Below are positions 8,458 to 15,968 of a stretch of DNA of 54,436 bases, piece by piece (positions within the stretch are counted from its first letter, which is position 1; each line of letters begins with the position of its first letter). Under the pieces are notes generated by a model. It was not told where the DNA came from and ran no database searches. It worked only from the letters and a program-made list of their open reading frames with translations. This DNA is from Bacillota bacterium (GTDB lineage: Bacteria; Bacillota; Clostridia; Oscillospirales; Ruminococcaceae), in the NCBI GenBank assembly GCA_023457355.1, contig JAEWLW010000033.1:1-54436 (forward strand), written 5' to 3'. Position numbers and translations under genes: made by a program.

Positions 8458-8718
8458 ATGTGGTCGATGGTATTCTTTATCATGGGTTTGGCTGGTGGAA
8501 TTGGCTTGTTGCTTGGCTGTTCTGCCATTCCCCTTATGATTTATGCCGCTCCTTATACCGAGTGGTTAAAGCGTGAACGTGCGCGCGGTAACATCGACTG
8601 GGTCTGGTCGGACTGCATAAAGAGCGACTTCCGTAAGATTTTTTATAACGCTAAAAACGCCACCAAATGGTACTGGGCCAAACTGAGGCACAGGCCCCAC
8701 AACATCAAATACTTTTAG
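8458..8718 (+). CDS. Small membrane protein, moron candidate, opposite to the late operon
   Basis: 86 aa from ATG 8458, with AGGAGGG at 8444-8450. Residues about 3-33 are hydrophobic and Gly-rich (VFFIMGLAGGIGLLLGCSAIP), likely one or two membrane passes. The rest is basic and aromatic (WVWSDCIKSDF, ATKWYWAKLRHRPH) and probably cytoplasmic. It is the only rightward gene in the late region and is bracketed by its own promoter-like site and a terminator. That is the layout of a moron, a gene added to a phage and expressed in the lysogen. Superinfection exclusion is one possibility, but no family was recognised. Confidence 0.75.
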   Translation: MWSMVFFIMGLAGGIGLLLGCSAIPLMIYAAPYTEWLKRERARGNIDWVWSDCIKSDFRKIFYNAKNATKWYWAKLRHRPHNIKYF

Positions 8719-8723
8719 ACTTT

Positions 8724-8756
8724 GAGCCGGGTTAAAAGCCCGGCTCATTCTTTTTG
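8724..8756 (+). terminator. Rho-independent terminator of the rightward membrane gene
   Basis: An 8-bp stem GAGCCGGG/CCCGGCTC (8724-8731 and 8739-8746), a 7-base loop and a T-rich tail ATTCTTTTTG. It starts six bases after the stop at 8718 and overlaps the stop of the oppositely transcribed chaperone fusion. Confidence 0.85.
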
Positions 8757-9301
8757 CTTAAAGGCGCGGGCCACGCCGTTTGTTACGATATGCTCTAAGT
8801 AGGTTTGCACCACCCGCGCCTGGGCGGTCAGCTCGCACATCTCGTCAAGGTCGCACTGCGCCAGCTGCGCCGCTGTCACCCGTGGCAGAAAGGTCTGTAT
8901 CTCCAGCGCCAGCGAATCATACAGGCTGCACTCGATGGCAGCTATATGATCCTCTATAACTTTTTTATGGAGGTGTCCTTAGACAGGCCGAGCAGGTTAA
9001 ACAGCTTTTCGTTCAGAGATACCACCATGGCCGGGTACTCCTCAATGTCGGCGGTCAGTGTGTCGAGCTGCTCCGGGACAATATTGTCCAGTACGAAGGC
9101 GCGGGACGCCTTGGTGGGGCTGTTGGTGGCCGTCTTGACAAAGCGGTCATAACTGGATGTGGTCGGCTTTTTGAAAACGTATTCGCGCTCCTCGGTGGTT
9201 TCATCGTCGACGTCAAGCGTAATGGTCACCTTATAAATCTTTTCGTACTTGGCACGCAGCGCTTCGATGTTCGGGGCGCTGTTGGCGTTCGTATCACTCA
9301 T
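8745..9301 (-). CDS. Tail assembly chaperone, long form made by -1 frameshift
   Basis: The short chaperone frame (8954-9301) and a second open frame down to TGA 8745-8747 overlap at A AAA AAG (8960-8966). A -1 slip there gives 114 residues of the short form plus 71 new residues starting VIEDHIAAIE and ending AFKQKE, 185 aa in all. The extra domain is helical. It has no ribosome site or good start of its own, which supports frameshifting over separate translation. Lambda G/GT and many Mu-like and P2-like phages make tail chaperones this way between tube and tape measure genes, exactly the position here. Confidence 0.85.
8954..9301 (-). CDS. Tail assembly chaperone, short form
   Basis: 115 aa, ATG at 9301 behind AGGAGGATCG, stop TAG at 8954-8956. 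The N-terminal part has KVTITLDVDDETTEEREYVFKKP, then a helical section ending LFNLLGLSKD. It lies between the tail tube and the tape measure, where the chaperone coats the tape measure during tube assembly. Made in excess over the long frameshifted form. Confidence 0.85.
   Translation of the reverse strand: MSDTNANSAPNIEALRAKYEKIYKVTITLDVDDETTEEREYVFKKPTTSSYDRFVKTATNSPTKASRAFVLDNIVPEQLDTLTADIEEYPAMVVSLNEKLFNLLGLSKDTSIKKL
8960..8966 (-). promoter_or_regulatory. -1 ribosomal frameshift slippery site A AAA AAG
   Basis: On the minus strand the zero frame reads AT[A AAA AAG] TTA TAG. This heptamer is the classical efficient -1 site of E. coli and of several tail chaperone genes. The zero-frame stop comes two codons later. 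No clear pseudoknot was found by eye downstream; a weak upstream CACCTCC/GGAGG-like pairing is not obvious either. Confidence 0.85.
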
Positions 9302-9334
9302 AACGATCCTCCTGTTTTGTCAAAAAAGTTGAGA

Positions 9335-9763
9335 TTAAACGGACGCAAGCCCGTCGCGGACGATGGTGCCGTACACCAGCAGCTCAATCTCCACCGTCAG
9401 GGTCTTGTCACCCTGAGCGCCTTTGTTGGCCACTTTAGTGATAGTGAGCTTGTTGATTACGTCGTTCTTGATGCGCTCGCCTTCCATGGCGTAGGATGCG
9501 ACGATTTTCGGAATTTCCAGCTTGTAAAGCGAGACACCCTGCGATTTGCACCACGCTACAAAATCATCGAAATCATCCTTGAACATCGAGAATTTGCAGT
9601 CGGCCTTGTAGTTGCCGCGACCATAACCGCGCGGCTTAGAGCCGGAACCGTAGTTGGCTTCCTTCTCCATTTCATCGCCATACTCAATGTTCTGGATTTC
9701 CAGATCAAAGCCGGGCAGCTTCGCGCGGATATCCTCCCAGCCGTAAGCTCTGCCGTTAACCAT
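9335..9763 (-). CDS. Tail tube protein
   Basis: 142 aa from ATG 9763, one base after the sheath stop. It begins VNGRAYGWEDIRAKLPGFDLEIQNIEYGDEMEKE, and has GYGRGNYKADCKFSMFKDDFDDFVAWCKSQ near 45-75. This is the pattern of tube proteins that pair with the DUF2586-type sheath. Length and its place between sheath and chaperone match the family. It forms the inner tube through which DNA passes. Confidence 0.85.
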   Translation of the reverse strand: MVNGRAYGWEDIRAKLPGFDLEIQNIEYGDEMEKEANYGSGSKPRGYGRGNYKADCKFSMFKDDFDDFVAWCKSQGVSLYKLEIPKIVASYAMEGERIKNDVINKLTITKVANKGAQGDKTLTVEIELLVYGTIVRDGLASV

Positions 9764-11176
9764 TTATGACGCCCCCTTTGCGTAAGGATTTTCCATGCCG
9801 AGATCAACCTCTATTGCGCGGATATGGCCCACCGGCACATAGCGGATCACCAGATTAAGCGTCTCGCTGCCGAGGATATCCTGCCCCTCCGGGACAACGA
9901 TGCGCGCGGAAGAGATCTCTTTGCGATCCACCATCGTGTCAGTCGGAGCCATGGCCAGCTCGGCGATGGCGGCCAGCTCGGCGTCAAGGTTGTCGATATC
10001 CACCGTGGCCTGCATCTGCGACAGCAACTGCCTGCGCACCTCGCGCACGATTTTGTTGGTGGTGCGGATGCGCTCGGCATATTTATAATCGCTGCCCTCC
10101 GGGCACATCATCCGCGCGTTGGTGACGTACCAACCGGAAAGGCCGTCGTAGCGGCGCACCGTCAGGTAGCGCGCGTCGTCGAGCGTGCCGATCTCGTCGA
10201 TAATGCCGGGCGGCGTCAGCGCGTGCAACTTGCTCTCAGAGATGGAAAATGACTTGGTTTCGCCGATTGACTGCTGCACCGAAGCCGCTGCGTACATGCC
10301 GCAGATGACACCGGCAAGGTTGATGTCGGCGGTGATACCGTCCAGCCGGGTGTAGGGGCCGCGTGCGGAGACCACCTGCATATAGATGCTGCTGATGCCC
10401 TGCTGCAGGCCGACCAGCTGTGTGGCGTATTCGTCGGCTGCCTGACCGGCTGTCGGGGCGGGTGCTTCGCAAACCACAAAGAAAGGGCGCTTATAATCGC
10501 TGTGATATTGGGCCGCCGCCTCGCCGCAGGCCGACCACAATGCTGGGTCAGACGCGCCGACGACGTGGACATACTCGATTGTGGCGTTGATGTTGCGCAC
10601 TTTGTCGAGCGCGGCCAACACGGCGGCGTTGCTCATGGCGGGGGCCGTCGTGGCAAAGGCAAACTGATCACCCGCAACAAAGCCCTCCTCACCGGCTGTA
10701 AAGCCAAGCGTGAGGTCGGTGTTGGCCAGCGTCATCGCGCCGTTGGCCGGGATGGTCTGCTCGTCGGTAAAGACGCTGCCGCCGTCGAGGCTGTATGCGA
10801 TGGCCGCCTCGTTGAGTCCGCCGCCCACCGTCACCTTGACCACGACGTTAAACGCGTTGGTCGGCGAGCCGGTCACGGTCATGCTGCCGGTGCCGGTAGC
10901 CGTGGCAGTCACGCTGCCCGCGCTGCCCGCGGTGGTCGGCGCAACCGGCAAACAGTAGATGGTGCTGGCCCCGTTGTCTATGCTGTCCATAACCGCGTCG
11001 GCCAGCGGCGACTGTCCGAGCAGCTCCTTGATGCGCTTGGCGTTCATCGTGTTTCTGATGGTAATCGCACCATCGGCAACGACAGGCGACGCGCCGATCT
11101 TGGCGTGGATGCCGGTCGCGATCGACGCGGTGGCCAGCGACCCGTCAGACAGGCTGATGTTGATATCTCTGAGCAT
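9764..11176 (-). CDS. Tail sheath protein (DUF2586/gpL type)
   Basis: 470 aa from ATG 11176 with GGGAG seven bases upstream. A Ser/Thr/Gly-rich insert at about 85-180 (GSVTATATGTGSMTVTGSP) forms an exposed domain found in sheaths of this subgroup. The C-terminal region has LTVRRYDGLSGWYVTNARMMCPEGSDYKYAERIRT, the conserved sheath core, and ends RYVPVGHIRAIEVDLGMENPY, which fits the C-terminal strand used for sheath linking. It is followed immediately by the tube gene. It contracts to drive the tube through the cell envelope. Confidence 0.9.
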   Translation of the reverse strand: MLRDINISLSDGSLATASIATGIHAKIGASPVVADGAITIRNTMNAKRIKELLGQSPLADAVMDSIDNGASTIYCLPVAPTTAGSAGSVTATATGTGSMTVTGSPTNAFNVVVKVTVGGGLNEAAIAYSLDGGSVFTDEQTIPANGAMTLANTDLTLGFTAGEEGFVAGDQFAFATTAPAMSNAAVLAALDKVRNINATIEYVHVVGASDPALWSACGEAAAQYHSDYKRPFFVVCEAPAPTAGQAADEYATQLVGLQQGISSIYMQVVSARGPYTRLDGITADINLAGVICGMYAAASVQQSIGETKSFSISESKLHALTPPGIIDEIGTLDDARYLTVRRYDGLSGWYVTNARMMCPEGSDYKYAERIRTTNKIVREVRRQLLSQMQATVDIDNLDAELAAIAELAMAPTDTMVDRKEISSARIVVPEGQDILGSETLNLVIRYVPVGHIRAIEVDLGMENPYAKGAS

Positions 11177-11368
11177 TTAGCTCCCCACCCTCCCGGTTAA
11201 AAATTTACTGATGGCCGCAAGATAGTCGGCCTCTGAAACGGATTTCCCAGCGCGCCAGCCGGTCTGGGTTTTAACCCCGGCCAGCACGGCAGCCGGTGTT
11301 TTGTGTCTTTGCTGCAGCACCTCGATCGATAAGAGCGCCTCGGGGGCTGCCGTTGTTTTAGTTGCCAT
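11177..11368 (-). CDS. Small tail protein (Mu gp38-like position)
   Basis: 63 aa, ATG at 11368, overlapping the previous gene by 11 bases. It contains LLSIEVLQQRHKTPAAVLAGVKTQTGWRAGKSVSEADYLAAISKFL, which is helical with no visible motif. It sits just before the sheath gene, where Mu-like phages carry a small protein (gp38, DUF2635). The function is unknown; the alternative is a sheath-associated chaperone. Confidence 0.65.
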   Translation of the reverse strand: MATKTTAAPEALLSIEVLQQRHKTPAAVLAGVKTQTGWRAGKSVSEADYLAAISKFLTGRVGS

Positions 11369-11870
11369 TTAAATCCTCCTCGGTTGGGTCGAGTACCATC
11401 TGCGTCTCGACCGTGTAATTGCTGATGTCCGCCGCCCTGACCGGCTTGTAGATACCCCCGGAGCAGTTGATGGTGATAATCACCGAAACATTGGCTTTGA
11501 GGATCATGTCATCCTTATCCGTCCACTCGGCCTCGGCGGGCTCCAGCTTCAGCCAATAGCCGTTGGCGTCCTTGATGTCGGCAGCGATGGCCAGCAAAAA
11601 AGCCTCATAATACTGCTCCAGTTTTGCGAGATCGTACTCACCGATAGTCACGAGCAGCGGCACGCTGCGGTCATACTTGCGCCGGGCACTGCCGGTGCCA
11701 CCGCTGGTCTTTTTGCCGCTTATGACAAGCGCCTCGCCGCCGATCAACACCGAGCCAACATGACTTTCCATACAGGCCCGCAGCTGCTTTTCCGTCAGAT
11801 AGATTTGCGTCTTATCACCCATCACCGCACGCAGCTGCTGCGCAAGGTAGGCGCGGGCCTCTGCAATCAT
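11358..11870 (-). CDS. Tail terminator / neck protein (Mu gp37-like)
   Basis: 170 aa from ATG 11870 behind GAGGAGTAAAGC. It shows a tail-terminator pattern: an N-terminal helix AEARAYLAQQLRAV, a central beta region YDRSVPLLVTIGEYD, and a short EAFLLAIAADI helix before the C-terminal strands. It lies between the gpG-like gene and the sheath, as gp37 does in Mu. It would cap the finished tail so a head can join. The assignment is by fold pattern and order. Confidence 0.75.
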   Translation of the reverse strand: MIAEARAYLAQQLRAVMGDKTQIYLTEKQLRACMESHVGSVLIGGEALVISGKKTSGGTGSARRKYDRSVPLLVTIGEYDLAKLEQYYEAFLLAIAADIKDANGYWLKLEPAEAEWTDKDDMILKANVSVIITINCSGGIYKPVRAADISNYTVETQMVLDPTEEDLNGN

Positions 11871-11873
11871 GCT

Positions 11874-12356
11874 TTACTCCTCCTGTACCGCCTGTTCCAT
11901 GGTCTGTTTAATTTCCTCAAGGTCGCTCTTGCTGATGCCCATAAACGGCCTCGCTGGGACTTTAACGGTAACCGACTGTTTTGTGCGCCATTTCCCATCC
12001 TTGTTTTTAAAGCGCAGACCGTGCTTGCTTTTGGCCTTGATGGTCATCGGGCGCTTATCACCGAACTGATGCCGGGCGGCATAGATCGCATTCGTGCCGA
12101 CCGCGAAGCCGCTGGCGTCGGCGCGGGCGCGGATCGAGTTGCGCAGCCGCGCTGTCAGCACCAGTATCTTGCCGCCGCGGGTCGTGGGCTCCCATGGCTT
12201 GCCCTCCGGGTCAGTGCCGGTCTTAAACCGCAGCCGGGTGGAGGTCTTGACACCCTCGGCCAGCTGCTCGTTGAGCCCGGCAAAGTCAAGGTTGGACAGC
12301 CGCCGCAGCTTATTGTTAAGCCTGCGAATGTCTCCGGTGAGCTGGATACTGACCAT
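11874..12356 (-). CDS. Virion morphogenesis protein (Mu gpG, Phage_tail_S type)
   Basis: 160 aa from ATG 12356. The sequence has TRLRFKTGTDPEGKPWEPTTR near 40-60, LTARLRNSIRARADASGFAVGTN, and YAARHQFGDKRP, which together are the signature of Phage_tail_S/gpG proteins. These help join head and tail. It overlaps or abuts its neighbours by a few bases. Confidence 0.9.
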   Translation of the reverse strand: MVSIQLTGDIRRLNNKLRRLSNLDFAGLNEQLAEGVKTSTRLRFKTGTDPEGKPWEPTTRGGKILVLTARLRNSIRARADASGFAVGTNAIYAARHQFGDKRPMTIKAKSKHGLRFKNKDGKWRTKQSVTVKVPARPFMGISKSDLEEIKQTMEQAVQEE

Positions 12357-12360
12357 ATTG

Positions 12361-12810
12361 TCACATCCCTTTGAGACTGTCCCGGCTGAACAGCCGGGGC
12401 GGGGAGGTCATCTGAAAGCCGGTGGCTGCCTGCGTGGCGGGGGTTTCCATGCCCAGCGACACGGTACCCGCCGCCATGGACTGCAGAAATTTGATGGCGT
12501 GCCGGTAGCGCTCCAGATAGTTGTTCTCGCGGTCGGTGTCAGCGCCAATGCCGATGCGGGAAACGAGGTTATAAATCGCGATGTCCTTGGCGTACTTGAC
12601 AATGATATTGGGCGCTCGTGTCAGCGGCACCGGATACCGCCGCGCGAGGTAGCCGTCGATTTCGGCAGCGGCGTCCTCGGCGGCTCGTTCCAGCAGCGGG
12701 GCCAGCAGCGCCTCGCGCTCCTCCTCATCGCTGATGTACTGGTCGCCGATCAGTGCGTTGACCAGATCGTCCTTGAGCAGCTCGCGGACATCGGCGGCGG
12801 TGCAGTACAT
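12361..12810 (-). CDS. Head-tail connector DUF1320 (Mu gp36-like)
   Basis: 149 aa from ATG 12810 with GGAGGCG upstream. It starts MYCTAADVRELLKDD and contains AAAEIDGYLARRYPVPL and IVKYAKDIAIYNL, both hallmarks of the DUF1320 family. It overlaps the stop of the major capsid gene. Role: adaptor between portal and neck. Confidence 0.92.
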   Translation of the reverse strand: MYCTAADVRELLKDDLVNALIGDQYISDEEEREALLAPLLERAAEDAAAEIDGYLARRYPVPLTRAPNIIVKYAKDIAIYNLVSRIGIGADTDRENNYLERYRHAIKFLQSMAAGTVSLGMETPATQAATGFQMTSPPRLFSRDSLKGM

Positions 12811-13700
12811 TACGCCTCCGCGCCGGTAGACTTATAGGCACACTGCCACAAGCCAAAACCAGCGTTGCCTCTGGCGTCCGCGCCGTACAGAAATTCCGCG
12901 CGCATAAACGCGTTTTCGTCGGTGGGCCGGGTGAGCGTCACCATTTCGGGCTTTTTGCGCTGCTGGAAGATCAGTGGCTTAATGACACCCCCCGTAGCCA
13001 TAAGATACCAGGCGTTGGCATCGTCCGACAGCTCGGGCGCGACCTCCACCGTGGCGGTGTCGCGCATCGTGTTGGTGGTGCCCTCGATCGTCTCGGCTTT
13101 GATGAGCTTCAGCGCGAGGCTTTCCAGCTGCGGCGGAACGACCAGCCGGTCGGGCCTGATTTTCAGGGAGTTGCCTTCATCGTTGACCTGCGACATCATG
13201 GCGGCGCGCGCCGCCGCGTAGCTTTCAGCGGACAGCTTTTTGGTGCCAAGGTTAGAGGCCGTCACGCCTTTTTTGATGGGGTGGGCGGCATTAAAAAATG
13301 CGGTGCCATCATAGCACTTTTCAGTGCTGCCTTTTTTGAGCAGCGCGAATACCAGATCATCCGGCCACAGGGCAGCTGCCTCACCAAGACGGGAAAAGAG
13401 CGGGGCGTACACGCCGTAGCGATCATCCTCAATGGCGTCGCGCTTGACGGCGACAGTCATTTCAAAAGGCTTATTGACAATGCGATAGCCCTCGGTAGCC
13501 AGCGCCTTGATAACACGGTCGCCCACCCACTCGCGCATGCCGGGCAGCGCCGCCAACCACGGGTACACTTCTTCGCTTGTTTCGCTGGGCGACAAGGTAG
13601 CAATCTTATCCCATCCGGGAGCGGCGGTCTCAAACGCTTTGCTAAAAAGCGCCTTAAAGCCAACGTTCAGCCCGGTCAGGGCTGCACTGGTAATTTGCAT
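12810..13700 (-). CDS. Major capsid protein (Mu gpT-like)
   Basis: 296 aa from ATG 13700 behind AGGAGGATG. Visible gpT features: N-terminal LNVGFKALFSKAFETAAPGW, WLAALPGMREWVGDRVIKAL near 50-68, and ATEGYRIVNKPFEMTVAVKRDAIEDD. Length matches Mu gpT (about 305 aa). It forms the icosahedral head after proteolysis and follows the decoration protein gene by a 20-base gap. Confidence 0.95.
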   Translation of the reverse strand: MQITSAALTGLNVGFKALFSKAFETAAPGWDKIATLSPSETSEEVYPWLAALPGMREWVGDRVIKALATEGYRIVNKPFEMTVAVKRDAIEDDRYGVYAPLFSRLGEAAALWPDDLVFALLKKGSTEKCYDGTAFFNAAHPIKKGVTASNLGTKKLSAESYAAARAAMMSQVNDEGNSLKIRPDRLVVPPQLESLALKLIKAETIEGTTNTMRDTATVEVAPELSDDANAWYLMATGGVIKPLIFQQRKKPEMVTLTRPTDENAFMRAEFLYGADARGNAGFGLWQCAYKSTGAEA

Positions 13701-13719
13701 ATTACATCCTCCTCAATCG

Positions 13720-14100
13720 TTATCGGGTTTCGACGATGACCTGATCGCCCTCGAAGCCGAGGACGGTACCGGCTGCGGAGCTGCCGGTGGCCGTGGCCGC
13801 GACGGTGCAGTCATCTTCCATGTAGCAGCTCTTGCCGAGCAGTGCCGCCGTCACGGCGTCAGTGCTGCTGTTGTCCCACAAAAACGCGCCGCGCCGGACG
13901 GTGACACGCTCACCTGCAGCGGCGTTTTCCTCTGCGCAGCCAATAGCCGTGATGCTTTCGGCCTTGGTAGCGGGTATCGCTTTTCCCGTTGCGTCTGCCG
14001 CAACCAGCGCACCGGCATAAATGGTGACGCCTGCAGCAGCTGTAAGTACAACAAACTTGCCATTGGTTTCGGCGGTCTTTCTACCTGCTGTTAATGCCAT
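13720..14100 (-). CDS. Head decoration protein (DUF2190/gpD-like)
   Basis: 126 aa, ATG at 14100. It is Ala, Gly and Val rich with short beta strands (FVVLTAAAGVTIYAGALVAADATGKAIPA) and GAFLWDNSS. This matches small head-stabilising proteins encoded between scaffold and capsid. It lies between the I protease and gpT. Probably binds the capsid exterior. Confidence 0.82.
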   Translation of the reverse strand: MALTAGRKTAETNGKFVVLTAAAGVTIYAGALVAADATGKAIPATKAESITAIGCAEENAAAGERVTVRRGAFLWDNSSTDAVTAALLGKSCYMEDDCTVAATATGSSAAGTVLGFEGDQVIVETR

Positions 14101-14126
14101 GTGTTTCTCATCCTTTCTGTCAGAAG

Positions 14127-15104
14127 TTATTCATTGCCGCCGTACTGCTTGAGATCGTCGGCACTAAGCCCAAGATTTTTGCAGATCAGCAGATTGTCAG
14201 TGTCGGCTGCACCCTTTTTACCGGGAGGCGGCAGCTCGGTCTGCCCCATAGGGACAACAGCGGGCGCGAGGGATACAAACTTTTCAAAGCCCGCTTTATC
14301 ACTGAGTACATAGGCCTTGGCCCAGTCTTTCTGGGCGGGTGTGATCTTGCCGTCTGCCAATGCTTTTTCCACCAGATCGGTGGATTCGTGTGCGTCAAGC
14401 TTGGCCTTCAGCACCAAGTAATCGGCAGCGGATACAAAGTTAGCGGGATTTTTCAGCGCCATGATCTTGGCGCTCACGGTTGCGGTGTCGGCCTTTTCGT
14501 CGACATCCAGCAACCCGGCAACGGTTTTGCACACCACCGGCTCGGCGGGCGGCGGCGCTTCCGTCAGCGCCTTGAGCGCCGTAGTTACATCCTCCTCGGT
14601 TGCCGTATCGGGCAGCTTGAGCAGGGCGGCGAGCTGTTTTAAAAACTCCATATTGGTTTCTTCCTCCATTTCAAATTTGTTGATAATCGGAAATTGACCG
14701 TCGATAGCTGGGGTGTTGGTCAGCGCCACCGAATGCAGCAGGCACGCCCGATTCGCAGAGCCTCCGGCAAACACCACCGGCGAGCAGTACCGATATTCGC
14801 GGTTGCGGATGCGCTGAGCGGCGTTTTCCGTCCACTCTGTCCGTGCGGCGATGGAGTGATCAGTGAGGATCAACTCCTTGATCCAACCGGCTGCGGGAGC
14901 CTCCGCACCCGATAAGGTCTGGTGCTCGTAGTCCACCACAATGTCCAACCTGCGGCTATCCATCTGCTGTTTGAGCAGTCGGTAGCTTTCGGCGTCTACC
15001 GTAAAATCGCCCTTGTTTGTGTGCACCAGTCCTAGCGGCAGAATGTCAAAAACCTCCGGGGCGTCATCCACCGGCTGCAGGGTGGAAAGTATAAATTTCT
15101 TCAT
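14127..15104 (-). CDS. Prohead protease / scaffold (Mu gpI-like)
   Basis: 325 aa, ATG at 15104 with AAGGAGC upstream. The N-terminal 150 residues have ILPLGLVHTNKGDFTVDAESYRLL and VVDYEHQTL near 56-64, the gpI protease pattern, in which His is a probable catalytic residue. SVALTNTPAIDGQFPI near 130 is typical of the same family. The C-terminal half is charged and helical, fitting the internal scaffold (gpZ in Mu) made from the same gene. It matures the head by cleaving scaffold and capsid. Confidence 0.92.
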   Translation of the reverse strand: MKKFILSTLQPVDDAPEVFDILPLGLVHTNKGDFTVDAESYRLLKQQMDSRRLDIVVDYEHQTLSGAEAPAAGWIKELILTDHSIAARTEWTENAAQRIRNREYRYCSPVVFAGGSANRACLLHSVALTNTPAIDGQFPIINKFEMEEETNMEFLKQLAALLKLPDTATEEDVTTALKALTEAPPPAEPVVCKTVAGLLDVDEKADTATVSAKIMALKNPANFVSAADYLVLKAKLDAHESTDLVEKALADGKITPAQKDWAKAYVLSDKAGFEKFVSLAPAVVPMGQTELPPPGKKGAADTDNLLICKNLGLSADDLKQYGGNE

Positions 15105-15218
15105 GCGGTTGCTCCTTCTTGGGAAATTTCGCCTATAACGCCGTTAGTGCGCGTGCGCACGGCGGTGTCGCGGCGCGGTCAAGTATACGGGCGTTTGACA
15201 GGTAGAACGCGACACAGG

Positions 15219-15968
15219 TTAATTCTGGGGTTTGTCCTGTTCCCGGCGCTCATAGGCTACCACCAGCGTTTTGGGGAATCCTTCAAGGTCTGGCGTGTAA
15301 GCGACGGTCGCGGGGTTATAGTTAAAACCCCGGTCGGGGATCATGGCGATAAATCCCATGCCCGTATCCACGCGCTGCGGCACCTCGGTCTCCACCTTCA
15401 GCCCCATGGACTTGACCTGTGCCGCCGTCAGGCTGATAACCGAGCACCGGCACTTGTAACCGTTGGGCGGGTACCATGTGTTCCAAACCGGGCTGTCTGC
15501 GGGGAAGACCTTTCCATTCATGGCGAGGTGTGTCTTGCGGGTGTGGTTGTCTTCGACGGCGTCATACATCCAGTAGGGCCGTGCCTTCATGACCGAGGGT
15601 TTTGTCATTTCCTCATAGGAGCCAACGCTGTAAGCGGTCTGCACATTTGTCCGAAAGACGTTTTCGGCCTGATAGGGCGTCATGCCGGAGTAGCCGCGTG
15701 CCTTCAGCCAGTCGTTCATGTCTGTGCGAAACTGCTGCAGGGTGGTGCCATCCTTGATGGCAGCGGTCAGCGTGTCCTGAAACTGTTTGAGCACCGTGGC
15801 TGAGGAGTACCCGGACACCGTAAAGGCCAGCGCCCGGTACTTGGCCCGCAGCTTAAAAAACTCACTGGGCTTCAGCGCCAGCTTACCCTCGAAATATTCC
15901 AGCGCTTTTTCGTAGGTCATTTTGCCTTTGTCCTTGGTGATGAGCTCAAAAGCGTCCTCAAGTGTCAT
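15219..15968 (-). CDS. Minor head protein F-like (Mu gp30 family)
   Basis: 249 aa from ATG 15968; GGGGAGG lies 12 bases before. It is the F-type SPP1 gp7 domain: QFRTDMNDWLKARGYSG, YQAENVFRTNVQTAYSVGSYEEM and KTHLAMNGKVFPADSPVWNTWYPPNGYKCRCSV near 160-200. The last two motifs are diagnostic. Mu gpF is longer (about 430 aa), so this is a compact form. It overlaps the portal gene by 11 bases. A roughly 110-bp gap to the protease gene follows, holding only a short GC palindrome. Confidence 0.92.
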   Translation of the reverse strand: MTLEDAFELITKDKGKMTYEKALEYFEGKLALKPSEFFKLRAKYRALAFTVSGYSSATVLKQFQDTLTAAIKDGTTLQQFRTDMNDWLKARGYSGMTPYQAENVFRTNVQTAYSVGSYEEMTKPSVMKARPYWMYDAVEDNHTRKTHLAMNGKVFPADSPVWNTWYPPNGYKCRCSVISLTAAQVKSMGLKVETEVPQRVDTGMGFIAMIPDRGFNYNPATVAYTPDLEGFPKTLVVAYERREQDKPQN

